Shown: positions 41,945 to 53,923, counted from the stretch's first letter. The stretch is DNA of 64,000 nt from Diphasiastrum complanatum (GCA_029204225.1 CM055111.1:452453-516452), one strand, 5' to 3'. Program-made: numbers and translations. The notes: a model not told the origin generated them from the letters alone.

Positions 41945-42425
41945 TGGCATCCAATACACCACACTAGATAGTGTATCTGCCACACGACTCTCGACACCTT
42001 TCTTGTACCGAATCTCCATTAGGAATTCCTACATGATCTCAGACCATCTGGCTTGCCGACCTCTAAGGCCTAGCTGCTTACAAAAGTATCTTAAGGTATC
42101 ATGATTAGTGAATACCTCGAGTCTTGATCCATGCAAATAATGCCTCCATGCCTTGCATGAACTATGGCATACAACTCCTTTTCATGAGTTGGACAATTTT
42201 CTATGCAGGGTTGAGCTTCTCTCTCTCAAAACCCTCTTGCATCAAAACTGCTCTCAAAACAAAGTCACTCGCATCCGTATCTATAACATAGGGCTTTTGA
42301 GGGTCTACAATTTTTAGAGTGACGCACTCAACAATAGCTTGCTTTAACTGATCAAAGCTTGCTTGTTGTAGGTCAGTCCACTCACCAAATCTATTAATTT
42401 GAGTCAAATTGTGAAGAATTAGCAA
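41945..42425 (-). mobile_element. decayed gypsy RNase H fragment
   Basis: The frame 42425-42201 reads DPQKPYVIDTDASDFVLRAV, the RNase H start of a Ty3/gypsy element. Degraded sequence to about 41945 includes HEKELYAIVHA and the ARW-type region. It abuts the copia fragment below it. Confidence 0.65.
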
Positions 42426-42646
42426 AATCTAGGTTGGCAATTTTGTATTTTCTTGTTTATGAGTAAATCTCACTCATGTGGAGCATCTTCCCACGTGTGG
42501 AGCATGTTCCCACGTGTGAAAAGAAGTAAAAAATAGCTTAGTCATGTTGAGTTATGGGTACATAAAACTTAGAGACATATATCCAAGTGTAAGTAGGTGA
42601 TTTGGCCATTTTTGGCATTAGAGGCAAAATAGGCAAGTACACATGT

Positions 42647-42659
42647 CAATCTGATACCA
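42647..42659 (-). other. PBS-like site next to a putative LTR
   Basis: On the - strand TGGTATCAGATTG shares ten bases with the initiator tRNA-Met PBS. It lies on the far side of the LTR at 42663-44104. Confidence 0.4.
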
Positions 42660-43220
42660 ATCTGATGGGGCAAGGGAGATAGAAGAATGCGAACGGAAAA
42701 GAGTGCAAGAATATTGCGGAACAGATCTCCCGTTACAATCAGCTGCTAGATGCAAAAACAGTCTAATTGAAAGCTTATGCTAAATGTAATTACAACTTTA
42801 AGTGTTCTAATTGCCCAGCATGATCTTAATAATTAATTCATACTCACAAAATGAGAGTACAGTCCATCGAAGAGATTAGAAATGGTTTGTGTGTGGTATT
42901 ACTGAAATCAAATTCAATATGAAGTTTAGTTCTGAAATAGATGAAAAGAGCAGTGTGATACCGCGAGTTCCTCATGCATCAAAGGCAGCCATCGTCTGAT
43001 CAAAAATTGAGGAGTCGTAGATGTCCGTGTTCTGATCAGAGTGAGTAAACAAGCGCGATCAAACAGCGATAAAGTGCATTCAATCACAACAAGCATTCAT
43101 CTACGTTATACACAGATAGAAAAATAGCAATTACAACAAATAATGACGGCGTAACTGGGAGGCTCAAAAAATACGTCTCATGGACGAAGCATCTCTCATG
43201 TAATCTGTGCTGGGATGATC

Positions 43221-43228
43221 TATTTATA
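43221..43228 (-). promoter_or_regulatory. TATA box in copia LTR
   Basis: TATAAATA on the - strand, correctly oriented to transcribe the putative LTR. Confidence 0.45.
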
Positions 43229-43439
43229 GATTTCATCCGTGTATTAATTATATTGAATGTTTGTCACCTAATTGGGCAAGCCGTTGTACTTGGAAGTCTA
43301 TGGCTTTTGTGACAACTGTACATAATGTATACGGTCAACAAATCAGGAACGTTGACGCGGACGAGGACGTCGCAAATTCTCTCACTTCGCAAATTTCGGG
43401 AAGTGGCTGGGAACGTTCCTCGTTCAAAACAGACGACCT

Positions 43440-43720
43440 TCGACATTTTTCTCTCTCTTTGGGATTTTGCGAAAAAGTCGAAGGTGCCCTAAAACAAGTT
43501 TAAGGTGCCCTCAAAAAGGCGAAGATGTCTTTAACAATTTAACTCTCTCAGATTTTTTGGGAAAATGCAAAAAAGCCGAAGGTGCCTTTAAACAAGTTTA
43601 AGATGTCCTTTAAAAAAGGCGAAGGTGTCTTTAACAGTTTAACCCTTGAAAATAGAGGACCTTCGAGAATTTTCTCTCTCTTCACATTTTTCGGGAAAAT
43701 GTGAAAAAGCCGAAGGTGTT
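43440..43720. repeat. about 105-bp tandem repeat array in LTR
   Basis: Near-repeated units contain CTCTCT..TTTGGGA/GGGAAAATG, then AAAAGCCGAAGGTG, AACAAGTTTAAG and AAAAGGCGAAGGTGTCTTTAAC. Two full units and a partial third are seen. Confidence 0.65.
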
Positions 43721-44216
43721 GAAAATAGTTAAACTTTTGAACTGTGAACAAGTTAACTTCTTAAAAAATAATTGAACAAAAGAAGTTGAAGGCAAGTTTC
43801 GCAGTTTTCGGGAAAGTGCGAAAAATGCGAACTGTGCGACATTTGGTGTATTTCTGCAGACTGTAGAAAGAGTAATGTAAATCTGCAGACTTGTTCTAAA
43901 TGCAAGTTTGTGGAAGTCCTTGAAGATGGCCAAGTCTTCAATGACTTCAAGTTATTTAAACTTAACATCTGAACTTGAAATTATGACAGAATTGGCTACC
44001 CTTTGCTAGAGATCAGCCGGAAGTCTGTTTGTAGACATTCTTCAAATAGTTTGGCTGTCTAAGTTATGATTTCAAGGAGACAACTGTGGGCTTAATTTCC
44101 AATAGTCCCCCATAAGGTCACGGTTGGTGCCTTGGTATCTTCGTCAGGTTCAGCATGTCGAAGAACTTCTGATGCTTGATCCTAGGAAGCGCTTTGGTGA
44201 AGATGTCTACGACCAT

Positions 44217-45502
44217 TTATGTTGTGGAGCAGTATTGAAGGATCACTTGCCCTGAGAAAACTTTCTCCCAAATGAAATGATACTGGATTTCTATGTGCTT
44301 GGATTTGCCATGAAATCTAGGATTCAGTGACAGTGAAATACAGCTCAAGTTGTCACACAGAATGGTGGTAGCATTGAACCGAGTGTGATGTAAGTTGTGA
44401 AGTAATAACCTGATCCATACAACTTCTTTTGAAGCTTGACATGCTGCGATGTACTCTGCCTTGGTCGAAGAAAGCGCAACTGATTTCTGCTTCCTTGAGT
44501 TCCACAAAATCGGTCCCCCTGCCAGATAGAAACAAAACCCGGAGGTAGATATTCTGGTAGAGACTGTTCCTCTCCAATCTAAGTCGGAGTAGCCTCGCAG
44601 GACGAGTGGGTCGATAGCATTTCCATCGTAACATAAAATGTGATCTAAACTTCTCTGAATATATCTCATCACTCTCTTTAATGCCCTAGGATTAGACATG
44701 AATTGACTTAACGTGCTAACTGTGTATGCAAAATCTAGTCTAGTACACAACATTGCATACATCAAAGATCCAATTAGTGAATGATAAGAGTACTTTGCTA
44801 TGTCGAGTACTTTACTATCAGAATCAGCACAAGTAGGTTTAGTCAATACTATACTTGGATCCATTGGAGTATCAATCGGTTTGCAATCAGACATATGAAA
44901 AAAATGCCTTTTAGATATGCCTGCTGGCTAAGATAGATCTTCTTTTGAAGCCTATTTCTAGTAATGTGAATTCCTAACAAAGAATGGACAGCTCCTAAAT
45001 CAGTCATGTCAGATTCCTTTGACAGATCACTCTTAGTAGTGTGCAAAAGAGAAGTGTCGTTAGACAAAATAAATGCATCATCTACGTAAAGAGCTATGTG
45101 AACTGAATTGGTGCCTATATGCTTTGAATAAACATTACAGTCAGTTGAATTGTTTGCAAATTTAATTGAATGAGATAAGAGTTGATTCTACTAAACCATG
45201 CTTTTGGCCCGTTTCAGACCATAGATTGCTTTGTGCAGCTTGCACACTTTGTGCCCTTGGACCTTGACTTCGAATCCTTCTGGTTGGAAGGTATACAGCT
45301 CCTCTTCGACGTTGACATTGAGAAATGCTGTCTTGACATCCGTTTGGTGCATTTCGAGGTCTTCTGCAGCTGTTAACGCAATTAGAGTTCTGATTGACTG
45401 CATCTTGACGACAGGACTGAATTTTTTTTTGATAATCCATTCCTTGGACTTGAGTGAATCCTTTAGCCACCACCCGTGCTTTCCATTTGACAATGGAACC
45501 AT
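44217..45502 (-). pseudogene. copia RT and RNase H, broken
   Basis: The frame 45502-45191 gives the RT N-terminus (MHQTDVKTAFLNVNVEEELY, LHKAIYGLKRAKS). The frame 45067-44849 gives the RT thumb (DLGAVHSLLGIHITRN). The frame 44894-44217 gives RNase H (RGYSDLDWRG, SVALSSTKAEYIAACQ, KSKHIEIQYHFIWEK). Shifts separate them, and the YVDD stretch near 45090 is partly degraded. Confidence 0.8.
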
Positions 45503-46687
45503 CAGAGTTGATCTTCTTCTTGAAGATCCACTTGTTGTCGATAACTCTCTTGTGAGTGAGAAAGTCGACCAGTGTCTAGGTCTGGTTCGTCAAAAGTGAG
45601 TTGTACTCACTTTCTATAGCTTCTTGCCACTTCACAGCATCCTTGGAGTTAATTGCTTCGGCTAGGCTCTCTGGTTCTTCTGATGAAGTCCAGAATGATT
45701 AAGGTGTATACCTCTTAGGAACTGCCCGAGTCCGTGAGGATTTGCGGACGTTTGGTTGACCAGGATGCGATGATGCTTCTTCTTAAATTTCTCCAGATCT
45801 GTTCAAGCTAGCTTGGTTTGGTCTGATGACATGTACTATTGGCTGCTCGGCTTCTGTAGCTGTAGTTGTAGGTCCATGCTACATAAAATAGGATGAAATG
45901 ACATAGCATCGGTTATCGATGGTTGTTTGAAATCATAGTATGTATGTTCTTGAAATATTACATCCCTAGAGACAAATACTACATTGGTGGATGGATTACA
46001 AACTTTATAAGCTTTATGTTCATCGAGATAGCCAATGAAAATACAATTGTTTGTCTTATGATCCAGCTTCTTTCTAAGCTGTTTAGGAATGTGAACAAAA
46101 CATATACAACCAAAGATTTTTAAATGGCTGACACTAGGCTTGTGCCCATCCCAAACTTCATAAGGAGTTTTGTTGTTGACGACTTTGGTGCTGGATCAGT
46201 TCCTTTCTGCAATCCCGTTTTGTTGAGGTGAATAGAAAGTGGTGAACTGTCTTCTAATACCATGTTTAGCTAGGTAGTCGGACATCTCGTTAGAGATGTA
46301 TTTGCCGCCATCATCAGTTCAGAGTGCCTCCACTTTTGTAGATGTTTGTGTCTCAGCCATGGCCTTGAATCTCTTGAAGCATTCAAAGGCTTCAGATTTG
46401 TGCTTAATAAACATGATTGTATACCATCTAAAATAATCATCTATGAAAGTGATAAAATAGATTGCATCTCCTAAGAATGGGGTTGGCATTGGACCACAAA
46501 GATCGCTATGTACAAGATCCAATACATGCTTTGTTTTGTTGGAATGTGATTTGGGAAACTTGCTTCTAGAGTGTTTGCCATAGACGCATGATTCACAAAA
46601 GAAAGATTTCCTATCTAATGAAGAAGGGAAATACAATCCATCAACTAAGTTATTACAACGCATATAGGAAAGTGATCTTGTATTCAC
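45503..46687 (-). pseudogene. copia integrase
   Basis: The frame 46687-46319 has the zinc region and core start (CESCVYGKHSRSKFPKS, LDLVHSDLCGPMP, FITFIDDYFRW). Degraded integrase and linker sequence follows to about 45510. Without an intact core it is inactive. Confidence 0.75.
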
Positions 46688-47396
46688 ATGTCCAAATCAA
46701 CTATGCCACAGAACAACACCGTCGTTTACGTTTTCTTTAGAGATACTAGCTAATGCAACTGAATTAGAGAGTACGTAAAGATTTCCGACTCTAGTGCATG
46801 TAGTCAGAGTAGTATCTTCCTCGAATATTGTACACTGCTCAGATGAGAAAGTAACATTGTATACAGCCCTCATCAGTTATCTTAGAGACTGATAACATGT
46901 TCTTTGATAACTGAGGGACATGAAGGACGTCAGGAACACAAATAGATAGATCGTTGTTGAAGATGATCTTCACTACTCCTTTGCCTTCCACGCGTATGGT
47001 GCTAGAATCTCCGAGGTAGATGAATTGATCTCTGCTGTAAGCTGCATACTCGGTAAACCATTCCTTGCGAGAGGTCATGTGTTGGGTAGCACCGCTGTCC
47101 AGTTACCAGCCATCACAGTCTTCGCTGCTGCTGTTGTAAGCCATTAACAAATGTGTATCTTGCTCCTTGACTTCCGTCGCATTGGAGGAGTCTAGCTATT
47201 GTTGTTGTTGCTTCTTTGCCTCGTTGTAGATCCGGATATGACACTCCTTGATGTCGTGATAGGCTCTCTTGCAATATCTACAGAAAAGCTTCTTTCGTGA
47301 TCCACTATTCTCACCTTGAGTGTGAGGCTTCTGCTGTTGCTGTTGCACTTGATTCTTGCCCTTGGAATGATCTTTCTTTTTGGTGTATAGAGCCAT
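46688..47396 (-). pseudogene. copia gag end and protease region
   Basis: The gag end holds a knuckle with one altered spacing residue (CRYCKRAYHDIKEC, Y for the usual G) after a QQQQQ-rich stretch. Protease follows (CVPDVLHVPQLSKNMLSVSK at 46900). The frame is cut upstream at 47414 by a foldback element; gag continues at 48558. Confidence 0.75.
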
Positions 47397-47412
47397 GGAT
47401 TTGTCTTTGCAT

Positions 47413-47414
47413 TA
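47413..47414. repeat. possible TA target duplication (left)
   Basis: TA before GGGCCCTTTTTGA; TA recurs at 48558-48559. Two bases alone is weak evidence. Confidence 0.4.
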
Positions 47415-48557
47415 GGGCCCTTTTTGAACTCAAAAAGGGCCTCTTCCTTGCCTAAACATGTTTGATAATATGGATTAATTAACTTGCTAATAGTCCTATG
47501 TGGTGGTTCACCTTGGGTTTACCTTGAGTTAAAACCTAGTCACATAAGTTGCACTTGAACTTATTATATTAAATGAATAAAGAGTTAAATTTATTACTTG
47601 TAAAAAGATAGATTTATTTTTGAATTTGTGAAGGTTGAATTTTTTTTCACACTTTATAGGTCTTTTTCTTAGCTTTATTTAGGTAAGAAAATATGTTGCA
47701 AATTTTTTTATTTTTCATTTTGAAATGTACAAAAAACGGTACAAGAGGGGAGAGGTCCCCCCTTTGTACTAAGAAAAAAAAATCTGAAAATGTAAGGGGG
47801 TCGTCGTACCCCCCCACCCCTCCTGCACGGCCGCCACTTCCCTGCTGGCGCACACACCCCCCGGGCCAGCACACTCCGGGCTGCTGGCCCAACTCGATGC
47901 CCAGCTCGATGCTTCAGCCAGTACTCGCGACCAGGGCGCTACTCCGGGCCAGCACACTCCGGGCCGCTAGCCCGAGCTCGATGCCCAGCTACCCACATTC
48001 AGCCACATGGTCGGCTTCAGTCAGTACTCGCGACCAGGGCGCTGGGCATCGAGCCGGGCTAGCGGCCCGGAGTGTGCTAGCCCGAGTTGTGTGTGCGCCA
48101 ACAGGGAAGCGGCAACCGTGCAGGGTGGAGCGAGGGGTGGGGGGGTACCATCCCCCTTGTTTTTTCATAGGTACAAAGGGGGGGACCTTTCGCCCCTTGT
48201 ACCATTTTTTGTACATTTCAAAATGAAAAATAAAAAAATTTGCAACATATTTTGTCACCAAAATAAAGCTAAAAAGAAAACCTATGAAGTGTGAAAAAAT
48301 TTCAACCTTCACAAATTCAAAATTTGAATTTACGACTTGCTTATGAGTGTCACAATGTCATTATAAGGGGCTAGATGAGTATAGTTAGAGTGTGGTTAGT
48401 GGGTGAGTTAGATTTTGGTAATTTCATCTAGGCCATTGAATGTGCCATGTCATATGGACCATTCCATCTCACTTGTCACTCTTCTATTGGTACACATGTC
48501 ATCATTAACACTAATTATAATTAGTGAAAAGGCCCTTTTTGAGTCCAAAAAGGGCCC
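47415..48557. mobile_element. foldback / MITE-like element with nested inverted repeats
   Basis: The ends are GGGCCCTTTTTGA and the inverse, each forming its own short palindrome (GGCCCTTTTTGA..TCAAAAAGGGCC). Inside, two arms of about 350 bp (about 47597-47975 and 48010-48345) are near-complementary, including TTTTGAATTTGTGAAGGTTG and the GC-rich GGGCCAGCACACTCCGGGC. The element splits a copia gag that resumes on either side. Long frames through the GC-rich core are arms read on both strands and are not genes. Confidence 0.75.
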
Positions 48558-48715
48558 TAATGATGGATAGGCTGCTAGTCTTTCTTCGTATTTCTTCTTG
48601 AAGAAGATAACCAATCACCTTTTGAAGAGTGAGGTCGGGTTGTGTGGAGATCATCACCACAAAGTGTTCATACGACTTTGGAAGAGAAGAAAGTAAGGTC
48701 ATATTGGTCCTTTTC
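48558..48715 (-). pseudogene. copia gag upstream piece
   Basis: The frame reads TLLSSLPKSYEHFVVMISTQ and LLQEEIRRKTSSLSII, the gag segment before the zinc knuckle, ending at the foldback element. Its continuation is at 47396, with a one-base frame shift. Confidence 0.7.
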
Positions 48716-49020
48716 TCCAAAGGTGTATGCACATAGCAAATGCATCCAAACACCTTTAAGTCCTTGAGATTTGGCTTCCTCCCATACATTGAGACTTCAA
48801 AGGGTGTTTTGCCTTCAATAAAGCTACATGGAACTCTATTCATCAAATGGTTAGCACAAGTGAGAGCTTCTCCCCAAAAATGTTTTGGTAAACATGCATC
48901 ACTGTCTTAAGGCTTTAGAACATTCACACAATGTCCTATTCCTCCTCTCGGCTATCCCATTTTGTTGAGGGGTGTAGGGACAAGATCAATAAGTCTAAGA
49001 ACGACCTATTACAGTACCAA
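48716..49020 (-). mobile_element. copia integrase fragment fused to gag
   Basis: NGIAERRNRTL at about 48960, then NRVPCSFIEGKTPFEVSMYG and KVFGCICYVHTPLEKRT are integrase. They run directly into gag at about 48715, an order that no intact copia has. Confidence 0.65.
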
Positions 49021-49324
49021 AGATAAGAATCTACCTTCCTTTTGATTAATTGAAAAGTATTCCCTGTGATAGACTCCACAAATCGAGTAGCATCAATATG
49101 AGGAAAGTGCAAAAATACTTGTTATTTTGATCCAATTGATAAGAGATGACCACAACTCGGATTTTGAAGCTAAAAAGCCTGTAAATAAAAAACCATTAGA
49201 TCCCTCTTCACTCAAATTGATCAAGAATTGAAAGTACTACTCATAGATTATGTCTAGATAGTAATCAATGCTTGAATTGCATCAAAATCTATGATTCTAG
49301 CATGAAGTGAAGCTCATTTCTTGG

Positions 49325-49340
49325 AATGGCTCTGATACCA
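49325..49340 (-). other. copia primer binding site
   Basis: On the - strand TGGTATCAGAGCCATT abuts the LTR at 49341. Confidence 0.7.
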
Positions 49341-50019
49341 TGATAAAAATGTAGAAAAATCAACCCACTTGATCCTAGAAAATGATGGAGAAAGCACCTA
49401 CTTAAGATCCAAACAAGATCTAGAAGCTAGATTACTAATCAATGCATTGATTCCTAGCTTATCTTGGCTTGAACTCCATGAATTAGCTCCAAAACTCTTC
49501 ACACGCGTGAAAGTACAACCTGTTGCTGCCTGTGTACTGTGCCTGCAACTCTAAACTCATTCAATCATCACAAAAAATCATATGCCAATAGCATTCATCA
49601 ATCAAATCATAGACTCAAACTAGTCAAGAAGGAAAATCCCGATTTTGCTCATCATTGGATGGAAATCCCATCACATATTTATACATGTAGAGTTCGGATA
49701 TGAGCATATTAGGGATTCTATGTATTCATCATAACCTAACCCTAACATCTAACCTAAAGATCCACTTGATCCACCCTATTTAGGGTCAATACCTTGAGAT
49801 CCAAAACAATGAGAAAAATGCTATTTTCAGCTCCTACTTTTTTTTCTACCCTATCTATGCCTCTTTAGACATATCCCAAAGGTACCATTCCAAAGCTAGG
49901 TTAATGATTTGACTTAGAATAAGGTATCCTATGCTTTTGGCATGTGTGACATCCCACAACATGGCCTCAAAGTCATTTACAAGTGGTAATTGTGCAAACT
50001 AGCTTGTGTAAATTTAACA
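49341..50019 (-). mobile_element. copia LTR (5' LTR of a truncated element)
   Basis: 679 bp, TGATAAAAATG to AAATTTAACA on +, so TG..CA on the - strand. A PBS abuts it. A TATAAATA box on the - strand (49676-49683) supports a promoter. Little of the internal region survives next to it. Confidence 0.6.
49676..49683 (-). promoter_or_regulatory. TATA box in copia LTR
   Basis: TATAAATA on the - strand within the LTR at 49341-50019. Confidence 0.45.
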
Positions 50020-50768
50020 CCTAGATCAATTCTGAATCTAGCCCCCGAGCCATGCCATGTGAATGCTAGAGGGGAAGAGAGTAACTGGTAACCTGAACTA
50101 AGTTGTCGATGGGAGAATCCCTACCCCAATATATAGAGAGTATATTGTTGTGCATGAACCCATGCAATCCCCATGCAATCCAACTATAAATAGGTCATAA
50201 CTCTTCATGCAGTCCTCATGCCTATATCTGTCACACGTACATGCACTACTTCATATGTCTCAAAGATAGTGTCTGTGTCCTCTCAAGGTCATTAGTCACA
50301 AACTGGCCTTGAAATGGATTTAAATCGAGGTGTGACCAATAATCTCGAATACTGAAGGGCCGGTCTACCATATTAGCACTATTCCAAATCCTTAGCCGAA
50401 TATGGCCGTAACAAGAACACACTCATCATCCAAGGCAAAGGAAAAGGCAAGGGGAAGACACATTCAAAGAAGAAGGACAAGGTCAAGGAGGAGAGTGATG
50501 ATGCATCACAATATTCAACAAGTGGAAAGAAGGACAAATCCAAGATGAAGTGCTTCTATTTTTGGTAAGAAGGGGCATTTTGCTTGAAAAAGCTTCAAGA
50601 AGAAAGAGGCTTTTGGTAAAGATGAAAGTCCTTGTGGATAGATAGTGGTGCTAGTTCTCATATGACTAGCCAAAGAGTCTTTTCTCTAATATTGCATCCT
50701 ATGATGGCACTAGAAAGTACATTCACACTACAAATGATAATGAGTGTAAAATTGAAGGAATTGGTAGT

Positions 50769-51730
50769 GTGTCAATAGATCTAGGATCCAACAATATCTT
50801 AAAGCTAGATGGCGTGCTCTTCGTGCCCGATATTACCAAGAATCTACTAAGTGTTGGTCAAATGCTTGATGATTTTGGTGTGGATGCTTGCTTGATCAAG
50901 AGGTATGAAGAAGTGCTAGCAAGAGGGACAAGATTTGGAAGACTCTTGAAGTTGAATACTAATGATGGAGCATTTGTGATGTCCAAGGAGGAGCTTTGTC
51001 ACAAAAGGTTGGGCCATCCCAACTTCAAATCCATGCAATCCATGATCAAGGAGGAGAAGGCAATTGGCTTGCCTAAATCTTTGGCAAACGATGGTAAGGC
51101 TTGTGAAGCATGTGCTTTGGAAAAAGCACACAAATCACCATTCCAAAGATCTACTACTTCATTCACTCATCCTTTTCATCTTGTGCACTCGGATGTTCAT
51201 TTTTCATCAACTAGGAGCAATGGTGGTGCTACTATGTTTGTCTCCTTCATTGATGACTACTCTAGATTCACTTGGATTGACACTTTCTTGAAGTTCAAAG
51301 ATCTTGTAGAGAATCGATTTGATATCAAGATCAAGGCTTTGAGTTCAGATGGAGGTGGGTAGTACATCTCTACAAAGTTTTAAGAGCATTGTGAGCAACT
51401 TGGCACACATGTGCCTACTCACCTCAACAAAATGAAGTGGCTGAGAGGAAGAATCGAACTCTTTGTGTGTGTGCAAAGGCTATGAGGTTGGATGCACATC
51501 TTCCAAACTCATTTTGGGGTGAGGCTATCACTTGTTGTGGAATAGATTGCCTAGTCTTGCTATTGGAGGGAGAACATCATTTGAATTGTTGTATAAGAAA
51601 GTTGATCATCTTATGATATTTGAATCCATTTGTTTTATTCATGTTCCCTTGAATGTAAGGACCAAAGAGTATCCCAACTCTATCAAAGGGATTATGGTAG
51701 GCTACTCTACATCAATGAAAGGTTGTTAAT
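50769..51730 (+). pseudogene. copia integrase
   Basis: A 197-codon frame reads the pre-integrase domain (CHKRLGHPNFKSMQSM, ACEACALEKAHKSPF) and core start (FHLVHSDVHFSS, FVSFIDDYSRFTW). A later piece at 51532-51729 reads NSIKGIMVGYS. Stops break the core. Confidence 0.8.
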
Positions 51731-52029
51731 TTTTTGTGCTATCTACTAACAAGATTGTGCTGAATAGAGATGTGTTTTTTCATGAAGGCATATTCTTAAA
51801 GCTTGAGGAGGCCGAGGGTGGTCAAGTTGATGTTGGATCCATGAGGGTACCGATTTTCGAAGAAAGTGTTGGACAGGGGTTGAGGCTTGAGGAGGAGATC
51901 TCTCAATCCAAGACTCCAAGAAGATCTTCAAGGGAGAGGGCCGAGCCACTTAGGTTAACATATCTTCATAAGGGAAAGCAAGCCGAGATGGGTAGCATTT
52001 CTCATGCACTTTTCATCTCTTTTGATGAG

Positions 52030-52700
52030 CCTTCTTTGTGAAAGATGCATTAGAATCAAAAGTTTGCATGATGCAATGTGTTTGGAGTTTAATGCTTTGA
52101 TTTCAAATAATACTTGGGAGTTGGTTGACCTTCCACCTAAAAAAAGGCAATTGGTTGCGAATGGCTGTTTAGAATCAAGTATGATCAAGATGGTTCGATT
52201 AACAAGTATAAGGCTAGGCTTTGTACAAAGGGGTATGCTCAAGTCAAGGGTTCAAATTATGAAGAGACTTTTGCTCTCGTGGCAAAGATGATTACCATTA
52301 GAATCTTGACTGCCTTGTCATCTCATTTCAGTTGGTTCATGTATCAAACAGACGTGACTAATGCTTTTCTGAATGGCTATCTTGAGGAAGAGATCTACAT
52401 GCACCAACTCAAGGGATTCATCATGCAAGGACAAGAGAACAAGGTTTGTTTGCTCTTCAAGAGCTTGCATGGTCTCAAGCAAGCTCCAAGCTCTTGGTAT
52501 TCTTGACTTAATACTTCCTTCTCTTACTAGGATTCACTCTTAGTGAGTATGATCCATCTTTGTACTTCAAGTTTATAGATGGTGATGTGTTCATCCTTGT
52601 ACTTTATGTTCTTTGCACTATATCTTGGGTCTTGAGGTAGATATGACATCTTCTTATAGCTGTATTTGTTGATACAAGTATGCTACTTCACTTCTTAAGA
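52030..52700 (+). pseudogene. copia RT, broken
   Basis: Frames 52004-52291 and 52279-52506 carry NTWELVDLPPKK, then YQTDVTNAFLNGYLEEEIYM and SLHGLKQAPSSWYS. The remainder has stops. Confidence 0.75.
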
Positions 52701-52849
52701 GATTCAATAAGTGCAAAGGCATAGATACGACTATGGAGCACCATGCAAGAGTCCAATAAATGGTGATGAAAGATCCTTCATGGACATCGCCCTCTATAGG
52801 AGTCTCATAGGCTCCTTGATTTGGCTCACTATTACTAGACCTGATCTCA

Positions 52850-53374
52850 ACTTTTGTGTCAATAGATTGAATTGATATATGCAATCTCCTTTGATCCATC
52901 ATTAGAAATTAGCCAAGAGAGTGCTTAGGTACCTTTCTAGCACTCTCCGATTATGGAATTTTGTATCAAAGAGATAAACTTTGCTTGATTGGCTTATCAT
53001 ATTCAGATTTTGCAGGTGATAAGCTTGATAGGAAGTCCACAAGTGCATTTGCTATATATCTTGGAGGTGGAGTCATCTCTTGGTTCTCGAAGAAGTAGGA
53101 CACTATCTCACTCTCATCAACTGAAGCTGAATACAAGGCACTCACTAGCACTACCAAGGAAATTTTGTGGATCAAGCATTTTTTGGTGGAGCTAAAGTGC
53201 ATCAGAAGTGAGGATGTTCCCATCATCACGCGTGACAACATTTCAGCCCAAGGCCTTGCTTCAAATCCCATCTTTCATGCAAGGAGCAAGCATATCGAGG
53301 TGGCACATTACTTTGTGAGAGAGAGTTCAAGCACACACGTGAGCCACAGCCTGATGTATGGACAGAGACCTTAG
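52850..53374 (+). pseudogene. copia RNase H, broken
   Basis: Pieces include the SSTEAEYKAL-like stretch near 53115 and DNISAQGLASNPIFHARSKH at 53240-53300. The frame ends at a stop after MYGQRP. Confidence 0.7.
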
Positions 53375-53720
53375 CGCAAAGCACTAACATTAATTGAAAC
53401 ATTAGATCCACCAAAATGCATGATCTGGCATCTATGATATCTTGCTCTAGGTACTAATGTTTGACAAATATTGAGATTCATAATACCTCGTTCAAGATAC
53501 CAAGGCCCAAAAAATATCAGCATCACTATACCTCATGCAAGGTGTTGTAGCACAATGTATTTGAACAAGTCTTACTATAGCTCTTAATGTGTTATTATAA
53601 GTTTGTAATGGCTAGAAGGAGAAAATTGTTTTTTGGTAAGTCCGTAGAAGATTACTATTCCAATAATATAGGAAAAATAAACATAAAAATTACATATAAT
53701 ATAAAGCCTGTTAAAATCCG

Positions 53721-53848
53721 GACACTTCAACAATCACATTCACATCTATTTGGAGTCCTAAATAATCATGCATTTTTCACATCCCGACACTTCAACAATC
53801 ACATTCACATCTCTTTTGAGTCCTAAATAATCATGCATTTTTCACATC
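53721..53848. repeat. 65-bp tandem duplication
   Basis: GACACTTCAACAATCACATT starts at 53721 and 53786. Both units end in AATAATCATGCATTTTTCAC. Confidence 0.85.
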
Positions 53849-53922
53849 AATGTTATGCAAAAGTTGACATTCTTTTTGCAGATTGAAGACACTATAAGAT
53901 TATATGTAGTTTATCAGTAAAT

Positions 53923-53923
<1 letters not shown>

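Larger units (their letters stand above)
42663..44104 (-). mobile_element. putative long LTR of copia element
   Basis: On the - strand it would start TATTGGAAATTAAG (TG decayed to TA) just after the purine-rich TATGGGGGAC, and end CCCCATCA before a PBS-like site. A TATAAATA box on the - strand (43221-43228) and an internal repeat array at 43440-43720 fit an LTR. The exact left end is inferred. Confidence 0.45.
50400..53400 (+). mobile_element. decayed Ty1/copia element, + strand
   Basis: In order: basic gag end with a broken knuckle (50430-50600), protease with an intact DSGA (LWIDSGASSHMTSQ, about 50640), integrase, RT without a clear YVDD, and RNase H ending ARSKHIEVAHYFVRE at 53330. No LTR pair or TSD is seen. 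Confidence 0.8.

Noticed and set aside
47693-48226. 177-codon + strand frame through the foldback element
   Set aside because: It is arm sequence of a palindrome with low-complexity Pro/Arg/Ser composition, and the opposite strand is also open; no domain.
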